A DNA stretch of 14,805 nucleotides, taken from assembly GCA_018296165.2 (NCBI GenBank), contig JACKQL020000289.1, forward strand, positions 1 to 14,805, given 5' to 3'. Source of the stretch: Termitomyces sp. T153. Lineage: Eukaryota > Basidiomycota > Agaricomycetes > Agaricales > Lyophyllaceae. This document shows positions 1-7,310 of the stretch, in pieces (position 1 is the stretch's first letter; each line of letters opens with the position of its first letter). Made by a program: the position numbers and the translations under genes. The notes beneath the pieces were generated by a model, which ran no database searches, was not told the origin of the DNA, and saw nothing but the letters and a program-made list of their open reading frames with translations.

Positions 1-440
1 AGGTTCCGCTGACGACGGTGGCTCAGTACACTGGCGAGTCCTTACTAGGCGGACGCGATGTCCTGCGTTTATAACCAGGCGCCCGGGGTTGGAGCGGAGG
101 TGGGGAAGGCTTGCGAGGGGCCCCTAGGGATAGCGGCCCGAGTAGGTCCGGAGTGATTCAGAGGGGTCTAAGACCGGAGGTACTGGTCGTTGACCCGGGG
201 TGGGTGTCGGAGCTCGTTAGCGGACGCACGAGGGGATTGCGGGGTAGGCGGAGGCTTCTCGGCTGTCGGGGGGGGCGGGGTCGGTTGGATAGGGGATTAC
301 CGGGGCTTGATGGGTTCCGGGGTGAGCGGGTAGTGAGGCCCGGGGTTGTCGTTAGGAATGTTCAGGTCGTGGCGCGTGCGCGGAGTTCGTACTGATGTAG
401 GGAGCCAGGGAACTTCAGGGGAACAAAGGAAATATGTACA

Positions 441-528
441 GTCGAGACGAGACGGAGACAAGACGAGACTGAGAAAAGATAGATTCGAAACCTAGGAACA
501 GAAATACAGACGAGACGAGAGACGAAAC
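441..528. repeat. GAGAC-type short tandem repeats in R/U5
   Basis: Two blocks (about 441-473 and 508-528) consist of degenerate repeats of the unit GAGAC/GACGA. The other LTR has the same blocks at about 10263-10295 and 10330-10350. In RNA sense they form a pyrimidine-rich (UCUCG) stretch in the 5' leader, roughly 30 to 120 nt downstream of the predicted cap site. Their function is unknown; leader structure or protein binding are possibilities. Confidence 0.6.
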
Positions 529-547
529 ATAGGAAACCGGTAAAATG

Positions 548-560
548 TAATATCAAGACT
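548..560 (-). promoter_or_regulatory. Predicted start of R in the 3' LTR (copy of the self-primer sequence)
   Basis: On the plus strand these 13 bases read TAATATCAAGACT, identical to the minus-strand sequence directly inside the 5' LTR (9819 down to 9807). In RNA sense the LTR copy is therefore the exact complement of the primer-binding site. The corresponding copy in the 5' LTR, at 10370-10382, is the one that would form the 5' end of the genomic RNA. Confidence 0.75.
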
Positions 561-584
561 AGGGTTCGAGGAGTCATTCTATGA

Positions 585-592
585 CTTATATA
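585..592 (-). promoter_or_regulatory. TATA box in the 3' LTR
   Basis: The minus strand reads TATATAAG, 32 bp upstream of the predicted R start at 560. It is identical to the TATA box in the 5' LTR (10407-10414). If this copy is active, transcripts from it would read out of the element to the left. Confidence 0.65.
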
Positions 593-985
593 CCAACTAC
601 TGGGTGCCTCCAAGGGCAGCGGATGTGATGGCGGGAGTCGACGGGGCTGTGCTGAGTCGACGGGTGTCGGGTACAACCCAAGTTCGGGCCGCGGCGGTAT
701 TCTGATGGGATCAGTTGGGGGCGCGGCCGCTCCGGGGCGTCGTGGCACTCCGGGATGGGTCGGGTGAACTAGGGTAGGGGGTCGGGGACGTATGACGTGT
801 CCAGGAACGGTGGGGGAAGGTTTCAAGGGGGTGTTGATGGCTACGGATAGGGAGTTGCCGTCGGGGTTTGCCGGAGAAGCGTCGGAGTTGCCCAGTGTGG
901 GCGTCGAAGGTGTGGGCGGGGTTCCGGGGAGTTATCGGGAGGGGTTGGGGGCCGTGTCTAGGGATCTAGGGAGCGGGTCGTGACA

Positions 986-998
986 TCACCCCCCCTTC
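986..998 (-). promoter_or_regulatory. Polypurine tract next to the 3' LTR
   Basis: On the minus strand this reads GAAGGGGGGGTGA directly before the 3' LTR, which begins TGTCACG on that strand. A purine run ending at the LTR boundary is the normal primer for plus-strand DNA synthesis in LTR elements. The position fits exactly; the single T near its end is tolerated in other gypsy elements. Confidence 0.85.
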
Positions 999-1060
999 AG
1001 CGTCGAGACCCTCGAGACGCGGGGAGCGAGTCGGGCATTGGTAGGGCATGGGAATCGAAG

Positions 1061-1078
1061 TTGATCAATATTGATCAA
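1061..1078. promoter_or_regulatory. Perfect 18-bp palindrome made of two TTGATCAA units
   Basis: The sequence TTGATCAATATTGATCAA is its own reverse complement. It also consists of two copies of the 8-bp palindrome TTGATCAA separated by TA, so the unit centres are 10 bp apart, one turn of the helix. It is an AT-rich island in very GC-rich DNA, between the polypurine tract and the antisense gene and about 120 bp upstream of that gene's ATG. It has the form of a binding site for a dimeric regulator, possibly the antisense protein itself; that role is inference. Confidence 0.5.
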
Positions 1079-1155
1079 ACCGCAGCGAGCGGCGGCGGCG
1101 TGGGGAAGGAAGTCGAGGTGCGGCCGCCGTTCGTCAGGGGCCCCTTCTTGATTCA

Positions 1156-1162
1156 TTAAAAA
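1156..1162 (+). promoter_or_regulatory. Possible TATA-like element of the antisense gene
   Basis: TTAAAAA stands out in GC-rich surroundings 38-44 bp upstream of the ATG at 1200. If used as a TATA element it would give a very short 5' untranslated region. Only position and composition support it. Confidence 0.3.
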
Positions 1163-1199
1163 GGGGTGGACGCACCCAGGAGCCCGCCAGCTTGTTGCG

Positions 1200-2895
1200 A
1201 TGTCTTCTTCAGCTTATTCTCCCACAGCATCTAGGTCGCCGTCCCCACCTTCCCAGCCGTCGTCCTCCGAAGATTCAGAGGGTCGCCGAGATCGCCGTCG
1301 GGTCGAGGCGATGTACCGTAGTCGTGAGTGCGGCCCGTTCTATGTATCCCAGAACACTGATTGTCCCCTCGCAGAGTTGTCCGCGGCCGTGGCTGGTCCC
1401 TCAGGGCCACCGTCTGGTGCGGATGCGACGCAGCCCCCGGCGGGCGTGGTTACTTCTACGCGTTCCAAGCCTGGCATTCGCCCGGGGGTGGTTCGACTTG
1501 TTCCAGAGGGTTCGAGGGTGGTGCAGGCGGAGGTGACGCCGGAGCAGTTTGCCGAGGCGGTGGGTCGGGCGAGGGGTCCCCCCACTCTCGAGTGGTGTCA
1601 GTTGGCGGCCCCGGTGAGTGGCCACTTAGTTTCGTGTCTCCCGGACCAACATGCCCTTGCAGTGCGCGTCTTGTACCCAATGGGGGGAGCAGTGTGCGTT
1701 TGAGGAACCGGCATCGGGGGTGCGGCGGGACACGTCGGTGTGCCTCCCGTGCCGTTCGCGGCACGAGAAGTGTTCCGTCACCCTGAGTTGGCGGGCCGTT
1801 TGCGTTGCGGCGGAGCAAGGGTGGGATCAGGGTTGGGTCGCAGCACAGCTGGAGGAGGGACGGAAGGGCAGGGTGTCGGGGAGGGGCTCCGGGGCTGGGG
1901 AGGGGGAACGGGTTAGCGCGTCTGTCATGAAGGTGGGCCCTCCGCGGGGTGGGCGGAAGGAGGGGGCCCCTTCCAGGCAGGAGAAGGGGAAACGGAGGGC
2001 GTCCCCTTCACCCGAGGCGGGTCCCAGTAAGCGGGCGTGGGGCGAGCAGGTAATGGGGGGCCCCCCCGGTTCCGCGGTGTATTCCCCTACGTCCGGAGTC
2101 CCCGTTGAGCAGTCCGCGGACGGGTCGTGGTCGGTTGCGGAGGCCTATCTGCGGCGTCGGGTAGAGGGCTTGGAACGGTTGTTGGTCGCACGCGAGGGGG
2201 AGATTCAGGGGGTACGGGAGGAGAGGGACGGGGCTCGACGGGAGTTAGACGGGGTTCGGAGGGAACGGGACCTGGCGCGGAAGGACAAGGACGTCGCCGT
2301 CGGGACTGCCACGGAGCGATTATCGCGTCTGCAGGAGTTGGAGGTGCGGACGGTGCATTTGCAGGCACGGGCGGAAGCGGCGGAAGTGGCGGCGCAGCAG
2401 GCAGGGGGCCCAGGGGTGCGGGAGACTCGGCAAGATTCCGGCGCTGGGGAAGTCCGGGCGGCGGCGGAGAGGGCGCGACGGCGGGAGGAGTGGCTCGCCA
2501 ACGAGGCGGCCTCGGGCCGGCGAGGAGTGCTTCGTGAGTGGTTGTCCCGCCTTCTTTTCCCTAGCGTTGACTCGGGTTCCACAGACTGGGCCCGGGAGCA
2601 TCGCATCCTTCTCGACGGGGCGTCGGCAGCGCTGGGGTCCATCCACGATGGGTTGGCGAGGATGCCCGGGGACCTTCCGCCGGAGTTGGGCCAAGGGGTA
2701 ACGCAGATGGGGCGTCTGTTGGCAGGGCATCGGCGGAGGGCGACGGCAGACCCCGGGGCGTGGTGGGAGATAGCGACGGACGTGAGGGAACCGCTCCCCG
2801 GGCAACCCGAGGTTCTGGCGGCGGTAGTGGCACAGTTGGAGGTGGTCATGGTGGGAAGGGTAGCGGGGTTAGGGTCGGAGGAGGAGGGAGAGTGA
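1200..2895 (+). CDS. Antisense two-exon gene in the retrotransposon: six-cysteine (Zn2Cys6-like) coiled-coil protein
   Basis: The gene lies on the strand opposite to gag-pol, tail to tail with integrase. Exon 1 (1200-1613, 138 codons) and exon 2 (1663-2895) join in frame across a 49-nt phase-0 intron, predicting 548 residues. Residues 1-60 are Ser/Pro-rich and then basic. Residues 139-175 carry C-x2-C-x6-C-x15-C-x2-C-x6-C, the spacing of the Gal4-type binuclear zinc cluster but with a long middle loop; basic residues (RSRHEK) sit in the second half rather than the first. A charged Gly/Arg-rich linker follows, then a coiled coil at about 296-384, then a helical C-terminal part with a Trp pair (AWWE). 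The start has G at -3. An unspliced alternative would begin at the ATG at 1651. The protein could be a DNA-binding dimer, a regulator of the element or a captured host gene; the function is unknown. From memory the layout resembles unnamed mushroom proteins, which I cannot verify here. Confidence 0.72.
1614..1662 (+). other. 49-nt phase-0 intron of the antisense gene
   Basis: The donor is GTGAGT (1614-1619) and the acceptor is TTGCAG (1657-1662). The length is typical of basidiomycete introns. Exon 1 has exactly 138 codons, and the first base after the acceptor starts the codon for the first cysteine of the zinc-cluster pattern, in the frame that stays open to 2895. Without splicing, the exon 1 frame stops at 1703. 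An intron on this strand would not be recognised in the genomic RNA, which is transcribed from the other strand, so it can survive retrotransposition. Confidence 0.7.
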
Positions 2896-3125
2896 GGGGA
2901 ATTCGGACCCCGCCGCTGACTTGTTCCCTGCCCCTTTCTTGTTCAAGTATATACTTGTACATCGTTTGTGCCTATACAGTCTTTGGACCCTCTGCTGAGT
3001 GTGAGGAGTTTCAGATAGAGCGAGGAGAGGAGTAAGTGGAAACACGTAGGAGAGTATTGGTGGGAGTTGAATCCCTGGTGAACCCAGAGGCGGGGGTTAC
3101 GCCCACTATTGCCATCTGTGTTGGG
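2896..3125. other. Convergent spacer between the antisense gene and integrase
   Basis: This 230-bp stretch separates the stop codons of two converging genes and should hold both 3' ends. It contains the perfect 14-bp palindrome CAAGTATATACTTG (2944-2957), extendable to an imperfect 22-bp one (2940-2961) with one T/T mismatch pair. The TATATA core may act as a poly(A) efficiency element in either direction. I see no coding content. Confidence 0.45.
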
Positions 3126-4571
3126 TCAGTCCCGGGGGTTCCGGGGCTTGGCGGGATTCCGTCGGTGGAAGTCCCGGATTTCGTCGGGGGCTCTGTCGAG
3201 GTTCCTTCGGGGCTCCCACGTATCGTCCTCAGGCCCGTAGCCCTTCCATCGGACCAAGTACTGGAGTCGGCCGCGAACTACCCGGGAGTCAAGGATCTCG
3301 TCGACCTCGTAGTGGTACTCGCCCTCGACTTCGACAGGGGGCGGTCGGCTGGGGCGTTGGCCGGGGAAGGGGTCTGGAGCGTGCCTTTCAAGGAGTCGAA
3401 CGTGGAATACAGGGTGGAGACCCTTTAGACCCGGAGGCAGGTTGAGTTTGTAAGCGTGGGTGGAGACCTTCCGGAGGATCTTGAATGGACCGAGGCGTTT
3501 GTGGTCGAGTTTGATAGAGGGCCTCCGGGTCTTAAGATTTCGTCGGTCGAGCCAGACCAAGGTGCCGGGGGGCCAGTCGGGGGTCGGCTGGCGGCAGGCG
3601 TCGGCATGCTTGGAGTAGGCTTGGTTGGCGGTGTCGATCTCGTCCCGGAGGAATTGGTGGAGGGACCGGAGGTCCTCGGCAACTTCGTGGGCAACGTGGG
3701 AGGGGATGTCCTTGAGGGACAGTGTGAGTCGGGGATTGTAGCCCTTGTTGGCGTAAAAGGGGGAAACTCCGGTGGCGGAATGAGGCGTGTTGTTGTAGGT
3801 GAATTCGGCGAGGGGGAGCTCCGCGCGCCAGTCGTTCTGTAAATAGTTAACGTAGAGGCGAAGGTACTGTTCTAACGTCTGGTTTACGCGCTCGGTTTGC
3901 CCGTCAGTTTCCGGGTGATAGGCGGTAGAGAGGCTGGTCTTGATCTCGAGCGCCTTGCACAGCGATTTCCAGAAATGAGACACGAATAGGGGCCCACGGT
4001 CGGAGACGATGTCGTCGGGAAGCCCGTGTTTGGAGAATACGTGTTCTAAAAATAGTTTGGCGAAATCCGGGGCGGTGTCAGTGGTGTGGCAGGGAATAAA
4101 GAGGGCTTGCTTGGTAAGGCGGCAGACGACGACGAGGATTGCGTCGAAACCTTCGGAATCGGGGAGTTCGACGATATGATCCATCGATATCGAAGACCAG
4201 GGGCGGCGACCAACGGGGAGGGGTTTCAGTAGTCCGTGGGGGCGATGGCGGGGGACTTTGGCCTGTAGGCAGGGCTCACAGGCCCTCACGTATCGCGTGA
4301 CGTCCTTCTTCATTCCTGGCCAAAAATAAGTCCGGGAGATGAGTTGAAGGGTCTTACGAATTCCTGGGTGCCCCCGGAGCTTGTGATCGTGGTGCTGCCG
4401 GAGTATGTCGAGGCGAATGGACTTGTGGTCCGGGGCGTAGATTCGTCCACTTCGGAGCAGCAGGCGGTGGTCCGGGGATAGCGAAAAGGGGTTGTCTACG
4501 CTCGACTCGTCGGGGCTGTTGCGGGGGTCGTGCTGGTTGAAGAAGGGGTCCGGGGGTGAATTCCTGATTTG
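3126..4571 (-). CDS. pol: Integrase with GPF module and C-terminal chromodomain (3' part of pol)
   Basis: Integrase inserts the element DNA into the chromosome. The frame is open directly from the amber codon at 4572-4574 and continues the RNase H frame; the first Met is at 4313, but the zinc-binding histidines (HxxxxH, upstream of that Met) belong to this frame, so the Met is not the natural start. Numbering from that Met: CEPC at 12-15 completes the HHCC zinc module. The catalytic triad is D45, D105 and E141, with exactly 35 residues between the last two. LGPFKIL forms the GPY/F module. A chromodomain starts at Y335, with Y335, W356 and Y359 matching the aromatic cage of HP1-type domains that bind methylated H3K9. 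The protein ends at a TGA at 3126-3128. It would normally be cut from a Pol polyprotein by the protease. Confidence 0.92.
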   Translation of the reverse strand, partial: QIRNSPPDPFFNQHDPRNSPDESSVDNPFSLSPDHRLLLRSGRIYAPDHKSIRLDILRQHHDHKLRGHPGIRKTLQLISRTYFWPGMKKDVTRYVRACEPCLQAKVPRHRPHGLLKPLPVGRRPWSSISMDHIVELPDSEGFDAILVVVCRLTKQALFIPCHTTDTAPDFAKLFLEHVFSKHGLPDDIVSDRGPLFVSHFWKSLCKALEIKTSLSTAYHPETDGQTERVNQTLEQYLRLYVNYLQNDWRAELPLAEFTYNNTPHSATGVSPFYANKGYNPRLTLSLKDIPSHVAHEVAEDLRSLHQFLRDEIDTANQAYSKHADACRQPTPDWPPGTLVWLDRRNLKTRRPSIKLDHKRLGPFKILRKVSTHAYKLNLPPGLKGLHPVFHVRLLERHAPDPFPGQRPSRPPPVEVEGEYHYEVDEILDSRVVRGRLQYLVRWKGYGPEDDTWEPRRNLDRAPDEIRDFHRRNPAKPRNPRD

Positions 4572-4574
4572 CTA
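4572..4574 (-). other. In-frame amber codon splitting pol between RNase H and integrase
   Basis: TAG occurs in the pol frame between residues EEGIL and QIRNS. The frame is open for 2.6 kb before it and for 1.4 kb after it, and both sides carry intact catalytic motifs. The next codon is CAA, as in the UAG-CAA readthrough context of tobamoviruses, but the following bases (ATC) do not fit the full CARYYA rule. It is therefore either a single nonsense mutation or a programmed readthrough site. It is not a CpG-to-TpG change, because the neighbouring bases do not form a CpG. Confidence 0.8.
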
Positions 4575-7205
4575 GAGGATTCCTTCTTCGTTTAAAATCA
4601 GCACGGCATGTAGATGTTCAGGTGGGATTACCACTCGATGGTTGAATGCATTTCGTTCGGTTTCGAACGATTTCTTCGGATACACGTCGGGTCTTCGAGT
4701 GAGGGCGTCGGGCTTTGCGCCGAGTCGCCCGGGGCGGTAGTGAATGGTAAAATCGTACTCCGAAAGGGTTTCGGACCATCGAGCCTGGCAGCGGCTGAGC
4801 TGTTTTGTGGTCGTGAAATATTGCAGGTTGTTGTGGTCGGAGTAGACTTGGATGCGGTGCGGGGACCCCTCGAGGTAGGCCCGCCACTGACGGAAGGCTT
4901 CGACGATTGCGAGGAGTTCCTTGTCGTAAATGTCGTAGTTGAGTTCCGCGGGGATCATTGATCGGGTGTAGAATGCGACGGGGCGGAGATCCTTGCCCTC
5001 CGAGTTTGATTGGGAGAGTATCCCGGCGATAGCGTAGTCGGAGGCGTCACATTCGAGCACGATCGGTAGGGAGGGGTCGAAATGGCGGAGGACCGGAGCG
5101 GAGGTGAAGGCCTTCTTCAGGAGGAGGAATACGCTCTGGCACTTGCTGTCCCAATCCCAAGGGGTGTCCTTCCTTGTGAGCCGGTTGAGGGGCTTGGTAA
5201 TTCCGGAGTAGTTGTCGATGAAGCGGCGATAGAAGTTAGCAAACCCCAAGAATGACTGTACCTCCTTGACGTTCCGCGGGGAGGGCCAGTTGAGTATTGC
5301 GTCGACCTTGGCGGGATCCATGCGCACACCGTCGGGGGTGACGATGACCCCGAGATATTCGACTTCCGCTGTGTGGAATGAGCACTTTTCGGGTTTAGCA
5401 TGAAGGTGATACTCTCGGAGCCGTTCCAGGACACGGCGGACATGCTCCGAATGCTCCGCGGGCGAATTCGAATAGATCAGGATATCGTCCAAATACACGA
5501 TGACAAAGACGTCGTTCATGTCGTGGAAGATGTCGTTCATGAAGTACTGGAAGGTGGCGGGGGAGTTAGTCATTCCGAAGGGCATTACAAGATACTCAAA
5601 GAGGCCGTAGCGGGTGCGAAAGGCGGTCTTCCATTCATGCCCCGGGGCGATCCGGACATTGTTGTAGCCGGAGCGAAGGTCGATTTTCGTGTAAATCTTG
5701 GCGCTGCGAAGGCGATCAACAAGGTCTCCGATTAAGGGGAGGGGATACCGGTTCTTCTTGGTGACTTTGTTGAGTCCCCGATAATCCACACAGAGTCGGA
5801 GGGATCCGTCTTTTTTCTTGGCGAACAGGACCGGGGCGCCAGCCGCGGAGATCAAGGGACGTATGAAACCTTTGCCGAGCATGTCGTCGAGGTACTCCTT
5901 CAGGGCCCGGAGCTCGATTTCGGACATGTTGTAGATCTTGCCAAACGGGGGTGAGGTGCCTTCTTCGAGGTCAATCTGGTGGTCGTAGGAGCGGTGCGGA
6001 GGGAGTTCCTTGGCACTTCCTTTGGAGAACACGTCAGCGAATTCATGATACTCCGGGGGAACTACTTCGGATAGGATCTGTTCCTCCGTCTTCCTTTCTG
6101 GCGTGATAGTCCCTGCGCGGAGGTATTTCTCCGGTAGGGCCGGCGTGACTTGCAACTGGAAGGCGGGGGTGCCTTCCCGTAAGAGGCGCGCGAAGGGGAC
6201 GGCGCCGATGATTTTAATGTCGAGGTTTCCGGAGTCGACGGGGTCGGGTCCTGTGGATGTAGCAGTCGGATCCGGGGTGGCGTCGGGGTCCGGGATAGGC
6301 TGGAAGCGGAGGTGGATGGCGGCTGCTAACCTTGCTTCGGGGCCGGGGAATTGCATGGTAAGGTTCTTCCAGTTGATGTCGGGGTTGACGTCTCGCAGCC
6401 ACGGGAGTCCGAGCACGATCGGGGTCGACGGGGGTAGTTGAGTAACGAGGAGTCGGGCCTGGAACTGCAGGTCGTTGTCGAGGGTGAGGGTGTCGTCGTG
6501 GTACTGCGTGATCCTTGTCGTGGCGGGGCTCCCATCGAAGAGTTGGAGCTCGAGGGGTTTGTCGAGGTCGTTGCGTCGGAGGTCGAGTTGATTGCTGACG
6601 AAGACACCGGAGGCGCCGCTGTCTACGAGGGCGGGAAGCTCCTTGAGCGAGCCGCCAAGTCGGACATAGATGACGAATGATCGCGCAGATCTAGAGCGGA
6701 GTTGCGGCGGGGTCCGGGGTTGGTTGATCGTGGCCTCGGAGCTCTCGGAGGGGGGTGGGACATGGAAGGGTACCAGCCCGGAATCGGCGGGGTTGTCCCG
6801 GTCGAGGCGTAGGGTGAGACTGGGCCAATCGACGCGGGGGTTGGTGGAGCGGAGCCATGAGAACCCTAAGACGACGGGGGCGGAGGGGTGTAATTTTGTG
6901 ACGAGTAGCCGGAGTTCTTGCCGTTGTCCGTCGGCGAAGGTCAGGGTCGTTTCTAGGCAATGAGTGATATCTCCTGCTGGGGTAGAGTCTCTGTCAAAGA
7001 GTTTGAGGGGGATCGGGGCGGGGAGACGGCGGAGGGGTTGTGGGGCAAGCGCTGCCAGGGATTCGTCAACAAAGTTATCGGTGGCACCGCTGTCGACTAG
7101 TGTGGGGACGGGCTTGTCGGTGAAGGGGAGAGTGGTGCGGAGGAGGAGGTTTGTGGAGGAGTGGGAGGGGAGGTGTGCTGGGGGGTTGTCCGGGGCGAGC
7201 ATCAT
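4572..7205 (-). CDS. pol: Pol: two tandem aspartic proteases, reverse transcriptase, RNase H
   Basis: Residues are numbered from the Met at 7205, though the frame is open back to 7310 and translation probably enters by frameshift from gag. Protease domain 1 has D38-S-G and a VVLG flap-end motif at 111-114 followed by WLR. Protease domain 2 has D195-S-G and IVLG at 263-266, again followed by WLR. A Pro/Ser-rich linker of about 45 residues lies between them. RT covers about 405-600, with D509 and the YLDD box at 571-574 (catalytic D573, D574). RNase H follows, with the ECDAS, DKELLAI, YSDHNN and KPDALTR motifs (last Asp at 833), so all four acidic residues are present. Together these enzymes cleave the polyprotein, copy RNA to DNA and remove the RNA strand. 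Two complete-looking protease domains in one Pol are unusual, since retropepsins normally carry one and act as homodimers. The ORF ends at the amber codon. Confidence 0.93.
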   Translation of the reverse strand: MMLAPDNPPAHLPSHSSTNLLLRTTLPFTDKPVPTLVDSGATDNFVDESLAALAPQPLRRLPAPIPLKLFDRDSTPAGDITHCLETTLTFADGQRQELRLLVTKLHPSAPVVLGFSWLRSTNPRVDWPSLTLRLDRDNPADSGLVPFHVPPPSESSEATINQPRTPPQLRSRSARSFVIYVRLGGSLKELPALVDSGASGVFVSNQLDLRRNDLDKPLELQLFDGSPATTRITQYHDDTLTLDNDLQFQARLLVTQLPPSTPIVLGLPWLRDVNPDINWKNLTMQFPGPEARLAAAIHLRFQPIPDPDATPDPTATSTGPDPVDSGNLDIKIIGAVPFARLLREGTPAFQLQVTPALPEKYLRAGTITPERKTEEQILSEVVPPEYHEFADVFSKGSAKELPPHRSYDHQIDLEEGTSPPFGKIYNMSEIELRALKEYLDDMLGKGFIRPLISAAGAPVLFAKKKDGSLRLCVDYRGLNKVTKKNRYPLPLIGDLVDRLRSAKIYTKIDLRSGYNNVRIAPGHEWKTAFRTRYGLFEYLVMPFGMTNSPATFQYFMNDIFHDMNDVFVIVYLDDILIYSNSPAEHSEHVRRVLERLREYHLHAKPEKCSFHTAEVEYLGVIVTPDGVRMDPAKVDAILNWPSPRNVKEVQSFLGFANFYRRFIDNYSGITKPLNRLTRKDTPWDWDSKCQSVFLLLKKAFTSAPVLRHFDPSLPIVLECDASDYAIAGILSQSNSEGKDLRPVAFYTRSMIPAELNYDIYDKELLAIVEAFRQWRAYLEGSPHRIQVYSDHNNLQYFTTTKQLSRCQARWSETLSEYDFTIHYRPGRLGAKPDALTRRPDVYPKKSFETERNAFNHRVVIPPEHLHAVLILNEEGIL

Positions 7206-7276
7206 TGCGCGGAGAAGTGTGGCTGGGGCGGAGAAGACGTCGGGATGTGGTCCGCGGTCTAGTGCGTCTTCCAGAC

Positions 7277-7310
7277 CTAAACCGCCGACTCGTTTTCCGT
7301 GAACTGGTAG
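7277..7310 (-). other. gag-pol overlap with -1 frame relation
   Basis: The pol frame opens after a TAA at 7311-7313 and overlaps the last 34 bases of gag, whose TAG is at 7277-7279. Pol is in the -1 frame, as in many gypsy elements that use ribosomal frameshifting to make Gag-Pol. The nearest slippery-like heptamer is GGAAAAC (7298-7292), read as G GAA AAC in the gag frame; it is not a canonical X XXY YYZ site. Reinitiation at the ATG at 7205, 72 nt past the gag stop, is an alternative. Confidence 0.6.

Larger units (their letters stand above)
1..985 (-). repeat. 3' LTR of the young element (outer 4 bases outside the window)
   Basis: This segment matches 9824-10807 almost base for base. By eye there are seven substitutions and one length difference in a G run (8 G versus 7 G near 278-285). 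It ends in TGACA at 981-985; the other copy shows that the missing bases are TGTC, giving the usual TG...CA ends with a 5-bp inverted repeat. Reading on the minus strand, U3 runs from 985 to 561 and R begins at about 560. A minus-strand TATAAA near 69-74, about 70 bp from the LTR end, is a possible poly(A) signal, but this is weak. The LTR carries several overlapping open frames that I regard as chance in GC-rich DNA. Confidence 0.95.

Noticed and set aside
441..528. GAGAC repeats considered as a CRISPR array
   Set aside because: The units are about 5 bp, degenerate, contiguous and without spacers, and the DNA is eukaryotic.
362..826. A 154-codon minus-strand open frame in the LTR, repeated at 10184-10648
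   Set aside because: It is preserved only because the two LTRs are nearly identical. It starts in U3, so the full-length RNA cannot carry it whole, and it has no recognisable domain; high GC makes such frames common.
2205..2849. A 214-codon minus-strand open frame opposite exon 2 of the antisense gene
   Set aside because: It is a shadow: Ser/Arg/Pro-rich with no domain, while the plus-strand frame has the cysteine cluster, coiled coil and a fitting intron.
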